Shown here piece by piece: positions 1 to 6,822 of a stretch of 9,905 nt of DNA. The notes beneath the pieces were generated by a model. That model made no database searches and was not told the origin of the DNA. It saw only the letters and a program-made list of their open reading frames with translations. A program made the translations under genes and the position numbers. Numbering within the stretch: position 1 is the first letter of the stretch; each line of letters opens with the position of its first letter. This DNA is from Pseudomonadota bacterium (GTDB lineage Bacteria > Pseudomonadota > Gammaproteobacteria > Steroidobacterales > Steroidobacteraceae): assembly GCA_028067895.1 (NCBI GenBank), contig JAPTUI010000065.1:1-9905 (forward strand), read 5' to 3'.

Positions 1-2097
1 GACGAAACCTTCTGGATTTCCCGCACGAATCGAGCAAACCTGAAAAGCGATCCGCGCCCCTTCTGGCTCAATGCAGATTCCGACTCCACGGTGCACGGCC
101 TCTCTATCGGCGGAATGGTCTATGTCGGCAAAAACATGGCATCTCTTGCCGGCGACAACATTGAGCCTGCTCTCATCGATCCGACCCTTCCGGCAGCAAC
201 CAAGTGGTTTGAACTATCTGAGCGCCGGACAGGGTACTGGCCCTCTTACAGTACCTGTTCGCCGGAAGCCCGCAAAGTATACCTGCAGTGGTTGAGTTCC
301 GGGCGAAGGGACCCCAACGCCGACATCGGTCTCGTCTTTCTCTACTTCTATGGCCTCGAGCGACGCGCGCTAGCCGACCCATTGATCGTCCAAGTACCAA
401 CCGCCGAGATCGAGGCCATCAAGATGGAAATTGAACGCCTGCTCGGAATCTATGCCAACGGCTCGTTCCAGAATTACGCGCACAGGTTCCTCGATCTCCT
501 CGAGGCCAAGAGCGTGCCGAACTCGCTCTACCGGGACCCTCCACCGCCAAGCTCACACCTTTCTCTGAGGCATAAAATCGGGTTGGCCCAATGTGCTCAG
601 GACGGCATGCCACTTCCGGTCGATTGGGCGATCGCGTGGCTCGAAAACGATACTAGCGGGCGCCTTCCGACCGCAGCCATCCGCTGCCGTCCGGAGTTCC
701 GGCGCCTGTTCGCAATCCGCTACGCCGAAACGTACGGTGAGGGACTCATCCTGCCTAAGAACAGAACGAAGCTGCGGTTCGACTATCACGCCGCGAGCGC
801 ATCTTTTCACGGCTGGAACCATTCGCTGGTGTACGGATTGGACCTGCCGGATGTGACCGTGCTCACGAGCCCAGTCAAGAAGCTCCGCGCCGTTGCCGAG
901 ACGTGTTGCGAGGATCTCTCCCGCTATTCTCGGCGCCGTGCGAGGGCGGAAGTTGACCCCGACTCCCTCGAGTGCATAGCGGAACTCCCCTACCCGCTCT
1001 GGCCGGAGAAATACCGCAGCCACGTGGAGAAGATTCGCACCCTGGTAACTGCCAGCCGCCAGCCGCTTGCAGTACCATTCGAGACTGTCCGGACCTGGAT
1101 GCCCAGCCATACAACTCTAGGCAAGTCGCAGTGGCAGCGCTTCGTCGGACGCCTGGCCGAAGCTGGCCTCGGGGTAGAACCTGATCCCTCGGCTGGTGGC
1201 CCCGCGCCAACGACAGACACCCGGATAGCCTTCTTCTTTCTTGGGACTGAGCGCCGGGCAGACGAAGCATCAGGAAGGTATCGCGCGGCCGCTTTGACAC
1301 TGCAGCTCGCATTGGCAGTCGCAAGCGCCGACGGGGTTACCCAGGACGTAGATCGCTCCGGCCTGATCGGCAGCCTGGAGGAATGGATGCATCTCACGTC
1401 AACCGAGAAGGCGCGCCTTGGCGCACACCTGCGCCGCGTGCTTGCAGAGGCACCAAAGATTACCGGTCTTACGCATCAGATCAAAGCCATAGACAGGGCC
1501 GCGAGAAAGGCGGTAGGTACCTTTGTAATTTCAGTCGCCCAAGCCGACGGCGTGGTGACGAAATCAGAGCGAAAGATGCTCGACCGCATCTTTAAGCTAT
1601 TGGAACTGGATCCAGCCACCCTGCCTCCCGTCACACCGGAAGAGCCGCGGGTCGTTGTGGTCGCAAGTAAGCCAGTGACGATTCACCCCATTCGCCAGCC
1701 AGCCCGGGCCTTCGTCCTCGATCCGAACCGAATACGCGAACTCCAAGCCGAGACCGAGCGCGTTGCCAAGCTGCTCACGGGAATATTCAATTCCGAAGAG
1801 GACGCCCCGCCACCAGCACCGCAGGCTCCCATCGATTCGACGGAGTCCCGGATCCCGGTTCCCGGATTGTGGGGCCTCGATCCCGAGCACTCGGATCTGG
1901 CCAGGAAGCTGCTCGAACGGGCACACTGGACCCGAGCAGAGCTTGAAGAATTGGCGGAGGACCGACAGATCATGCTGGATGGTGCACTGGAGACGATCAA
2001 TGAGGCCTGCCTGGACACAACCGGGCAGCATATCCTGGAAGGCTCCGACCCGATTGAGGTAAACCGAAATGTGGTCCACTCGGAGCAGGTCGCATGA
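1..2097 (+). CDS. sngA: TerB-domain protein SngA of a Shango-type defence operon (5' truncated by window edge)
   Basis: The frame is open from base 1, so 698 residues are visible and the true start lies upstream. An internal GTG at 91 is in frame but would cut into the conserved domain. Numbering from the first visible residue, a TerB-N domain spans about 35-250, with the signature blocks GYWPSYST (about 78-85), NADIG (about 106-110) and YFYGLERR (about 115-122). A TerB-like helical core at about 430-540 carries two acidic blocks, ASADGV and AQADGV, the second followed by a KSERKMLDRIFKLL helix. A TerB-C domain lies at about 570-692. TerB domains are metal-binding helical modules known from tellurite-resistance and phage-defence clusters; a sensing or scaffolding role is inference. 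Its stop overlaps the next start (ATGA), which implies translational coupling to the ATPase gene. The Shango assignment rests on domain content and gene order. The biochemical function of SngA is not visible from the sequence. Confidence 0.85.
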   Translation, partial: DETFWISRTNRANLKSDPRPFWLNADSDSTVHGLSIGGMVYVGKNMASLAGDNIEPALIDPTLPAATKWFELSERRTGYWPSYSTCSPEARKVYLQWLSSGRRDPNADIGLVFLYFYGLERRALADPLIVQVPTAEIEAIKMEIERLLGIYANGSFQNYAHRFLDLLEAKSVPNSLYRDPPPPSSHLSLRHKIGLAQCAQDGMPLPVDWAIAWLENDTSGRLPTAAIRCRPEFRRLFAIRYAETYGEGLILPKNRTKLRFDYHAASASFHGWNHSLVYGLDLPDVTVLTSPVKKLRAVAETCCEDLSRYSRRRARAEVDPDSLECIAELPYPLWPEKYRSHVEKIRTLVTASRQPLAVPFETVRTWMPSHTTLGKSQWQRFVGRLAEAGLGVEPDPSAGGPAPTTDTRIAFFFLGTERRADEASGRYRAAALTLQLALAVASADGVTQDVDRSGLIGSLEEWMHLTSTEKARLGAHLRRVLAEAPKITGLTHQIKAIDRAARKAVGTFVISVAQADGVVTKSERKMLDRIFKLLELDPATLPPVTPEEPRVVVVASKPVTIHPIRQPARAFVLDPNRIRELQAETERVAKLLTGIFNSEEDAPPPAPQAPIDSTESRIPVPGLWGLDPEHSDLARKLLERAHWTRAELEELAEDRQIMLDGALETINEACLDTTGQHILEGSDPIEVNRNVVHSEQVA

Positions 2098-3398
2098 ACG
2101 ACATACGCCCCCGCGATCGGGACGCCGTGCTTCAAGCGCTGCGCGCCGGCGTCGTTCCGCGCGTAGGCCAGTACCTCGTGCAAGTCGGTCGAGCCGCCGA
2201 ATTGAGTGCCCTGCTTGAGGACATCGCACGCATAGCCGATGGCGGAGCTGCATTCCGTCTAATCGTAGGAGAATATGGCGCCGGCAAGACATTCTTCATC
2301 AACCTTGTCCGTGCCGTCGCGCTCGAGAAAAAGCTCGTCGTGATGAGTGCCGACCTCACGCCGGACCGGCGCCTGCATGCGACCGGAGGTCAGGCACGCT
2401 CACTGTACACAGAACTCGCCCGGAGCATTGCCACAAGGGCTCGACCAGAAGGCGGAGCACTGCAGGCTGTTGTCGAACGGTTTGTCGCCAATGCCCACAG
2501 CGAGGCGAAATCAGCCAATCGATCGACCGCTGAGATCGTTCAGGAAAAGCTCCGGGCATTAACCGAGCTCGTCGGTGGCTACGACTTCGCGACGGTAGTG
2601 GGAATCTACTGGAGCGCCCACGAAGAGAAGAACCAGGAACGGATGGACAATGCCGTGCGTTGGCTACGCGGAGAGTTCGGTACCAAGACGGAAGCCCGCG
2701 CCGCACTTGGCGTTCGCGAGATCATCGACGATGCAAACATGTACGACCATCTGAAGCTCCTCGCGCGCTTCGTTCGGCTCGCCGGGTACGTGGGCCTCCT
2801 CATATGCCTCGACGAATTGGTCAACCTGTTCAAGCTTTCCAATACTTTAGCTCGAAATTCCAACTACGAGCAGATCCTCCGGATCCTGAATGACACGCTT
2901 CAGTACGCGCCCGAGGGACTCGGATTCGTCTTCGGCGGCACACCGGAATTCGTGACTGACTCGCGACGCGGCCTCTACAGTTACCCAGCGCTGGCCAGTC
3001 GCCTTGTCGAGAATACATTCGCCCGCGATGGACGCGTGGATCTCACGGGACCGGTGATCCGGCTATCGAGCCTGACACAGGAAGAATTCCTTGTTCTGCT
3101 GCAGAAACTGCGCCACGTCTACGCCTCGGGTGATCCGTCAAATTACCTGCTCCCGGATCAGGCTCTGACAGTATTCATGGAGCACTGCTTCCGACGCATC
3201 GGCGAAGCTTATTTCCGTACGCCCCGCACGACAATCACCTCATTCATCAACCTACTTGCCGTGCTCGACCAGAACCGCAGCACTGATTGGAGGAGCCTGA
3301 TCGGCGAAATACAGGTAGAGGCCGATAAGGTGCCGAGCGGTCTAGACAACGTGGCACCCATCGAGACTTGCGATGAGCTCGCCTCCTTCAAAATCTAG
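2094..3398 (+). CDS. sngB: DUF2791/BrxD-like P-loop ATPase SngB
   Basis: This is a 434-residue AAA-like ATPase of the DUF2791 family, which also includes the BREX ATP-binding protein BrxD. The Walker A motif is GEYGAGKT at residues 59-66. Walker B is a hydrophobic strand ending in LDE at 239-241. A sensor-like block FGGTPEF at about 280-286 is followed by the family's RRGLYSYPAL (291-300) and an arginine in ASRL (301-304). The start ATG at 2094 overlaps the sngA stop by 4 bp and no better start is seen. The gene ends 26 bp inside the helicase gene, so all three genes are probably translated from one transcript. By family knowledge it couples ATP hydrolysis to remodelling of DNA or of a protein partner, most likely together with the neighbouring helicase; that partnership is inferred from gene order. 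The motifs appear complete, with no sign of decay. Confidence 0.88.
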   Translation: MNDIRPRDRDAVLQALRAGVVPRVGQYLVQVGRAAELSALLEDIARIADGGAAFRLIVGEYGAGKTFFINLVRAVALEKKLVVMSADLTPDRRLHATGGQARSLYTELARSIATRARPEGGALQAVVERFVANAHSEAKSANRSTAEIVQEKLRALTELVGGYDFATVVGIYWSAHEEKNQERMDNAVRWLRGEFGTKTEARAALGVREIIDDANMYDHLKLLARFVRLAGYVGLLICLDELVNLFKLSNTLARNSNYEQILRILNDTLQYAPEGLGFVFGGTPEFVTDSRRGLYSYPALASRLVENTFARDGRVDLTGPVIRLSSLTQEEFLVLLQKLRHVYASGDPSNYLLPDQALTVFMEHCFRRIGEAYFRTPRTTITSFINLLAVLDQNRSTDWRSLIGEIQVEADKVPSGLDNVAPIETCDELASFKI

Positions 3399-5598
3399 AC
3401 CTTCTGTCGCCTTCGAGCAGCTACATCCGGAGATTCAAAAGTGGATCTGGGAACAGCGCTGGACGGAGCTCCGAGATACGCAGGAGCAAGCAACCCTAGC
3501 GTTACTCGATGACAGCGATCGCGACCTCATCATCTCGGCAAATACGGCGTCAGGCAAAACCGAGGCCGCATTCCTGCCTATCCTGACCCGGATCGTCAGC
3601 ACCACGCCGCCCGGGCTCGCCCTGTACGTCAGTCCCCTGAAGGCCCTCATCAACGACCAATGGGGACGCCTCCAGGTCTTATGCGAGCGCCTGCACGTAC
3701 CGGTAACGCCATGGCATGGAGACATATCCGGAAGCCGAAAGACGGCTTTCCTGAAAAGACCGCATGGTTGCCTGCTGATCACGCCGGAATCCCTCGAGGG
3801 GATCCTGATGCGCTATGGCACCCAGCTGCGCTCGGTGCTGACGGATCTTAAGTTCATTGTAGTCGATGAGCTCCACGCATTTTTTGGGACCGAGCGCGGG
3901 CGGCAGCTGCAGTCCTTGCTCCATCGCATCGATCTCGTGCGCGGCTCGTCGGCACGACGGCTCGGGCTGTCGGCAACCCTCGGCGACATGACTGGCGCCC
4001 AAAACTTTCTGCGCCCAGGCGATCCGAATCGCGTCAGCCTGATAGAAAGCAAGGACGGTCAACGGGAACTGCGCGTCCTCGTTCGCGATTGTGTTACCGA
4101 TCCCAGAGAATCGGAAAGCGCGGAGAAGCAGGGCTTGCCCGCTCCAGGAGAGCTTCAAATCGCGACGGAACTCTATCGAGTGATGCGAGGGAGCCACAAT
4201 CTGGTGTTCGCGAATAGCCGTCGGCGTGTGGAGACCTTCGCTGATCTCTTGCGCCGACAATGCGAAGCAGATGGCATCCCGAACGAATTCTGGCCGCATC
4301 ACGGCAGCCTCTCCAAGCTGGTACGCGAAGAAACGGAGGTCGCTCTCAAGGATCAAACCCGCCCCTCGACCGCGATTGCAACCAGCACATTGGAGCTGGG
4401 GATCAATATTGGTGCCGTGCAGGCCGTTGCACAGATCGAAGCGGCCCCGAGCGTCGCCAGCTTGCGCCAACGCCTCGGGCGGTCCGGCCGACTGCAAGGC
4501 CAGCCGCAAGTCCTCCGGGGGTTCTGCATCGAGAACGCCGTCGACGCGGACAGCGACGTCTCCGACCGGCTCCATGAGAGCTTGCTGCAGATGGCCGCCC
4601 AGGTCCATTTGCTCATCGAAGGCTGGTACGAGCCGCCGGCAGCCGCCACGCTGCAACTCTCGACACTCATCCAGCAGCTCCTGTCCTTGATAGCCCAATA
4701 TGGCGGCATCACGGCGACACAAGCATGGACCGTTCTCTGCTCAAGCGGCATGTTTCCGGGATTGTCACTAAGCGAATTTGCGCTGCTGCTGCGCGAGTTG
4801 GGCAACCGCAAAGTGCTCATGCAATCGGAGGGCGGGGTACTCCTGCACGGCACCCAGGGTGAGGAGATCGTCAATCGGTACGACTTCCTCGCCGCCTTTA
4901 CAGCGGTCGAAGAATTCCAAGTCGCAGCCGAAGGCCGCCCTCTTGGCTCCCTTCCTGTGGACCGCCCACTGGTTCCCGGAAACTACATCATCCTTGCGGG
5001 TCGACGATGGCAGGTAGTCGAATGCCGGATGAGAGAGCGACTCATCCAAGTCATCCCCGCTGCTGCCGGCCGAGCGCCGATGTTCTCCGGATTGGGCGGA
5101 CGGGTTCACGGCCGCGTGCGGGAGGAGATGCGCGCCATTCTTACATCAACCGAGCCGCTGCCCTTTTTAGACACGACTGCCCGCGAGGCCGTAGAATCAG
5201 CACGCCAATTCTACCGTTCCCTCAAGCTGGATTCTCAATCCATCCTGCCCTGGGGCGACGCCACCCTATTATTGCCCTGGGCCAGCGACGCTGCCCACGA
5301 CACCATTACTGCGTGGCTCCGGCAGCGCCGCCTGGACGCATCCAGCGAAGGACTCGTCATCCGCGTACATACTCAAAATCAGGACGCCGTGCATGACGCC
5401 ATGCTTGATCTTGCAGAAGCACCTTCCGTCACAGAAGCGGAGCTGCTTCCTACAGGAGAGGTACCGCTTCAGGAGAAGTGGGAATGCCTGCTACCGGATC
5501 TCTTGCTCCGCCGCCAATACGCGAGTCGGGTTTTCGATCTCCCAGGCGCCACCACGGCCGCCCGCCGAATTTTTGGTACCAAAACGTCTAGCAATTGA
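3373..5598 (+). CDS. sngC: Lhr-like superfamily 2 DEAD/DEAH-box helicase SngC
   Basis: This 741-residue superfamily 2 helicase has all core motifs in order. Motif I is ANTASGKT (56-63), motif Ia includes SPLKALINDQ (87-96), motif II is DELH (165-168), and motif III is SAT (200-202). Motif IV lies near VFANSRRRVE (278-287), and motif VI is QRLGRSGR (366-373). DELH with this motif VI is typical of Lhr-type helicases, including BREX BrxHI. Residues from about 395 to the end are a long C-terminal region, as in Lhr-like proteins; I cannot name its domains with certainty. The ATG at 3373 lies inside the end of sngB (26-bp overlap), typical of a co-translated operon. As the third gene of the TerB/ATPase/helicase set it fits SngC of Shango. 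The substrate is probably phage or replicating DNA, by inference. All catalytic motifs are intact. Confidence 0.88.
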   Translation: MSSPPSKSRPSVAFEQLHPEIQKWIWEQRWTELRDTQEQATLALLDDSDRDLIISANTASGKTEAAFLPILTRIVSTTPPGLALYVSPLKALINDQWGRLQVLCERLHVPVTPWHGDISGSRKTAFLKRPHGCLLITPESLEGILMRYGTQLRSVLTDLKFIVVDELHAFFGTERGRQLQSLLHRIDLVRGSSARRLGLSATLGDMTGAQNFLRPGDPNRVSLIESKDGQRELRVLVRDCVTDPRESESAEKQGLPAPGELQIATELYRVMRGSHNLVFANSRRRVETFADLLRRQCEADGIPNEFWPHHGSLSKLVREETEVALKDQTRPSTAIATSTLELGINIGAVQAVAQIEAAPSVASLRQRLGRSGRLQGQPQVLRGFCIENAVDADSDVSDRLHESLLQMAAQVHLLIEGWYEPPAAATLQLSTLIQQLLSLIAQYGGITATQAWTVLCSSGMFPGLSLSEFALLLRELGNRKVLMQSEGGVLLHGTQGEEIVNRYDFLAAFTAVEEFQVAAEGRPLGSLPVDRPLVPGNYIILAGRRWQVVECRMRERLIQVIPAAAGRAPMFSGLGGRVHGRVREEMRAILTSTEPLPFLDTTAREAVESARQFYRSLKLDSQSILPWGDATLLLPWASDAAHDTITAWLRQRRLDASSEGLVIRVHTQNQDAVHDAMLDLAEAPSVTEAELLPTGEVPLQEKWECLLPDLLLRRQYASRVFDLPGATTAARRIFGTKTSSN

Positions 5599-5840
5599 AC
5601 TCAAGCGCCGAATCAATGCAAAAGTCAAACGAAGAAGTGCTCACAACGTTACGCGATCTCATCGACAAAGTTAGCCAGATGTACAAAGAAGCAGACCGCA
5701 ATAGATTCCCAGAGGAATCCCTGCGTCCCTTGCTCCAGAGCCTCACCAACTTGCGACACGCCTTCGTCAATGACCAATTCGACGCGCAAACGGCGTTGGA
5801 CGGGATAACCGTCGGGGCACACTGGCACATGTTTCTTTGA
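5595..5840 (+). CDS. Small hypothetical protein coupled to sngC
   Basis: I do not recognise this protein. It has 81 codons from the TTG at 5595, which overlaps the sngC stop (TTGA), or 74 codons from the ATG at 5616. No good Shine-Dalgarno sequence precedes either start, which favours translational coupling with sngC. From the ATG the product is mostly polar and likely helical, with an acidic N-terminal helix (EEVLTTLRDLIDKV) and a second amphipathic stretch (LRPLLQSLTNLRHAF). It has no signal peptide, membrane segment or cysteine motif. Codon use resembles the operon genes, with C or G common at third positions, so it is probably a real gene rather than a chance frame. Its position as a fourth cistron suggests an accessory or regulatory part of the defence operon. 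That is inference, because Shango is usually described as three genes. Confidence 0.55.
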   Translation: MNSSAESMQKSNEEVLTTLRDLIDKVSQMYKEADRNRFPEESLRPLLQSLTNLRHAFVNDQFDAQTALDGITVGAHWHMFL

Positions 5841-5872
5841 ATAGCCTGGCGCGTTGCCCACGGGACGGCATC

Positions 5873-6010
5873 ATGGACCCGGAGACCGGCAGCTTCATGG
5901 AGCCGGGCAAGAATTTTGACCCCGACATGCCAGCCGAGGAGATTTTCGCACTAGTGGACAAGGCCGCCCGTAAAGCGGCGGCAGGCCAACAGCGGAGCCG
6001 GCATTCCTAA
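5873..6010 (+). CDS. Very small hypothetical ORF at the end of the operon
   Basis: The ORF has 45 codons from the ATG at 5873 and ends with TAA at 6010. An in-frame TTG at 5837 overlaps the preceding TGA (TTGA) and would give 57 codons. The product begins MDPETGSFMEPGKNFDPDMPAEEIF, an acidic Pro/Asp-rich segment, followed by an Ala/Lys-rich helix and a basic tail (QQRSRHS). Third codon positions are strongly G/C, like the upstream genes, which supports coding. The repeated TTGA junction style with the gene before it hints at co-translation. I cannot assign a family. It could be a genuine microprotein, or the remnant 3' end of a longer gene; the frame upstream of 5837 looks non-coding and is closed by a TGA at 5771. 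Confidence 0.4.
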   Translation: MDPETGSFMEPGKNFDPDMPAEEIFALVDKAARKAAAGQQRSRHS

Positions 6011-6066
6011 TCCGGGATCTTGTGAGCAGGGCCGCTCGCATCCGGGTTTCAAATCACTGACGACAA

Positions 6067-6084
6067 GCGGCTTTGGCAAGCCGC
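6067..6084 (+). repeat. Hairpin 57 nt after the last operon ORF
   Basis: GCGGCTT (6067-6073) pairs with AAGCCGC (6078-6084) around a 4-nt loop, with a further GAC/GTC pairing outside an internal gap (6062-6064 and 6088-6090). No U-tract follows, so it may stabilise the operon mRNA 3' end or act as a weak terminator. Confidence 0.4.
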
Positions 6085-6294
6085 CTCGTCCTACAATCCG
6101 CAGGCTATAGAACACTCAAAACCATGACACTACGTGACACTAGATATTGTGTTCAGGCACCCCCTTCCTGAATCCGGCGTACCTTCACTTTAGAAAAAAA
6201 CCTCTGCTGTAACACGGGTCATATTCGCACAACACATTGAACTATAAGGCGTTATTGAGAACATTCGATTAGTAGGTGAAGACTTGACTCTAAC

Positions 6295-6316
6295 AAGCCT
6301 GCTCATTAGGCTTTTT
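6295..6316 (+). terminator. Rho-independent terminator
   Basis: AAGCCT (6295-6300) pairs with AGGCTT (6308-6313) around a 7-nt loop, and the run of T residues extends to 6316 followed by CTC. This is a classical intrinsic terminator for plus-strand transcription. It lies 285 nt beyond the last operon ORF, so it ends either a long operon trailer or an independent small RNA. The reverse strand lacks an equally good U-tract. Confidence 0.65.
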
Positions 6317-6323
6317 CTCGCGC

Positions 6324-6337
6324 CACAAGATCTTGTG
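6324..6337. repeat. 14-bp perfect palindrome (possible operator)
   Basis: CACAAGATCTTGTG is a perfect 14-bp palindrome with no spacer. It sits 8 bp after the terminator and 75 bp before the tRNA-like gene. A dimeric-regulator binding site is possible, but no regulator gene is visible in the window. Confidence 0.35.
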
Positions 6338-6369
6338 CCAGCGCAAGATGAGGTGTTTAGCAAGAACAA

Positions 6370-6386
6370 GCCCGCCAAAGGCGGGC
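6370..6386. repeat. Strong GC hairpin upstream of the tRNA-like gene
   Basis: GCCCGCC (6370-6376) and GGCGGGC (6380-6386) form a perfect 7-bp stem with an AAA loop. Read on the minus strand the hairpin is followed by CTTGTTCTT, moderately T-rich, so it could terminate minus-strand transcription. On the plus strand no T-run follows. Confidence 0.45.
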
Positions 6387-6411
6387 TCGGTGAATAGAGG
6401 CCTGAAATTTT

Positions 6412-6527
6412 GCGGCGGTGACCGGAATTGGATAACGGCTCCGACTGCTAATCGGAAGAGCTGCCGGCGTGAACAATGTCACCTGGGCACGTCAGCATGC
6501 TTGCGGGTTCAAGTCCCGCCCGTCGCG
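6412..6527 (+). tRNA. tRNA-Ser(GCT)-like gene with oversized variable arm
   Basis: A cloverleaf can be drawn by hand. The acceptor stem is 6412-6418 with 6520-6526 (7 bp, one G-U). Positions 8-9 are T and G. The D stem CCG/CGG (6422-6424, 6436-6438) encloses a loop containing GG. The anticodon stem TCCGA/TCGGA (6440-6444, 6452-6456) carries the loop CTGCTAA, so the anticodon is GCT and the tRNA reads AGC/AGU serine codons. The T stem GCGGG/CCCGC (6503-6507, 6515-6519) has the canonical loop TTCAAGT. The discriminator is G (6527), as in tRNA-Ser. CCA is not encoded; CTTTTT follows and may help end transcription. The oddity is the variable region 6457-6502: 46 nt, able to form about 12 base pairs with one bulge and one mismatch around a 16-nt loop. 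It is either a divergent mobile-element tRNA, a degenerate copy, or a structured tRNA-like RNA. Confidence 0.7.
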
Positions 6528-6726
6528 CTTTTTCAGTTCTCAGTCGATACCAATAGGCAATTCCGGATTCGAAATTGCCGGTGCATTTAACGTTATCGAA
6601 TTTACGCATTTGCACAAGCGCGTTTATACACATTTTGTGTGCGCCACTGCAAATTTTTTTGGTAGTGGAATCTGCGCCACAATTCGAGCCGGAATCGGAT
6701 TTTGCATCTGAATTAAGGTGATCAAA
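6528..6726. other. AT-richer leader with inverted repeats ahead of the DUF2622 gene
   Basis: No gene is seen. Three inverted repeats occur: GGCAATT/AATTGCC (6556-6562, 6573-6579), ACACA/TGTGT (6628-6632, 6636-6640) and CCACT/AGTGG (6644-6648, 6664-6668). TGCGCCAC is repeated directly at 6640-6647 and 6673-6680. This is probably the promoter and 5' UTR of the interrupted gene that starts at 6727. Confidence 0.45.
6601..6630 (+). promoter_or_regulatory. Weak candidate promoter for the DUF2622 gene
   Basis: TTTACG (6601-6606) and TATACA (6625-6630), each four of six to the sigma-70 consensus, are 18 bp apart. This would place transcription start near 6637 and give a structured leader of about 90 nt. 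The call is weak and rests only on this match. Confidence 0.25.
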
Positions 6727-6756
6727 ATGAAACGATTCATAATTCGAGTTGAACTT

Positions 6757-6760
6757 CATA
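6757..6760. repeat. Target-site duplication CATA, left copy
   Basis: CATA here and at 9196-9199 flank the insertion sequence exactly. Collapsing the two copies restores the interrupted reading frame, which supports a genuine duplication. The boundary is ambiguous by one A, so CATAA (5 bp) is the alternative. Confidence 0.7.
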
Positions 6761-6780
6761 ACCTACATTCCGCGCATCTC
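6761..6780 (+). repeat. IS terminal inverted repeat, transposase-3' side
   Basis: This 20-bp end matches the opposite end at 18 of 20 positions; the mismatches are at positions 4 and 7. It lies 42 bp beyond the transposase stop. Confidence 0.8.
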
Positions 6781-6822
6781 GGACGCGATTTCGCGGCAAT
6801 TTCCACGGCCCTCCCGATCCGC

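Larger units (their letters stand above)
6011..6411. other. Gene-poor spacer with hairpins between operon and tRNA-like gene
   Basis: I see no convincing protein gene here. Base composition is clearly less GC-rich than the operon. The stretch contains a 7-bp hairpin at 6067-6084 (GCGGCTT/AAGCCGC) and an 8-bp direct repeat TGACACTA at 6125-6132 and 6135-6142. It also holds a 6-bp hairpin at 6152-6172 (TTCAGG/CCTGAA), an intrinsic terminator at 6295-6316, a perfect palindrome at 6324-6337, and a hairpin at 6370-6386. The density of structures suggests an untranslated trailer or a small RNA locus. Confidence 0.5.

Noticed and set aside
91..93. GTG as the start codon of the first gene
   Set aside because: The frame is open and protein-like back to base 1, and this GTG lies at the edge of the conserved TerB-N domain; the true start is upstream of the window.
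5595..6010. One longer gene with a frameshift joining the two small ORFs
   Set aside because: The first ORF ends cleanly and the second frame looks non-coding before 5837, so two separate short ORFs fit better, though I cannot exclude a decayed gene.
6503..6527. tRNA 3' end as an integration site with a second att copy
   Set aside because: No second copy of this segment is visible anywhere in the window, so a direct-repeat att pair cannot be supported here.
6585..6600. Possible integron attC core (ATTTAAC next to GTTATCG)
   Set aside because: The second half does not fit GTTRRRY and no full attC stem could be drawn around it.
6448..6759. Minus-strand 103-codon ORF
   Set aside because: It is antisense to the tRNA-like gene (typical RAGLEPA-like translation) and to the repeat-rich leader.
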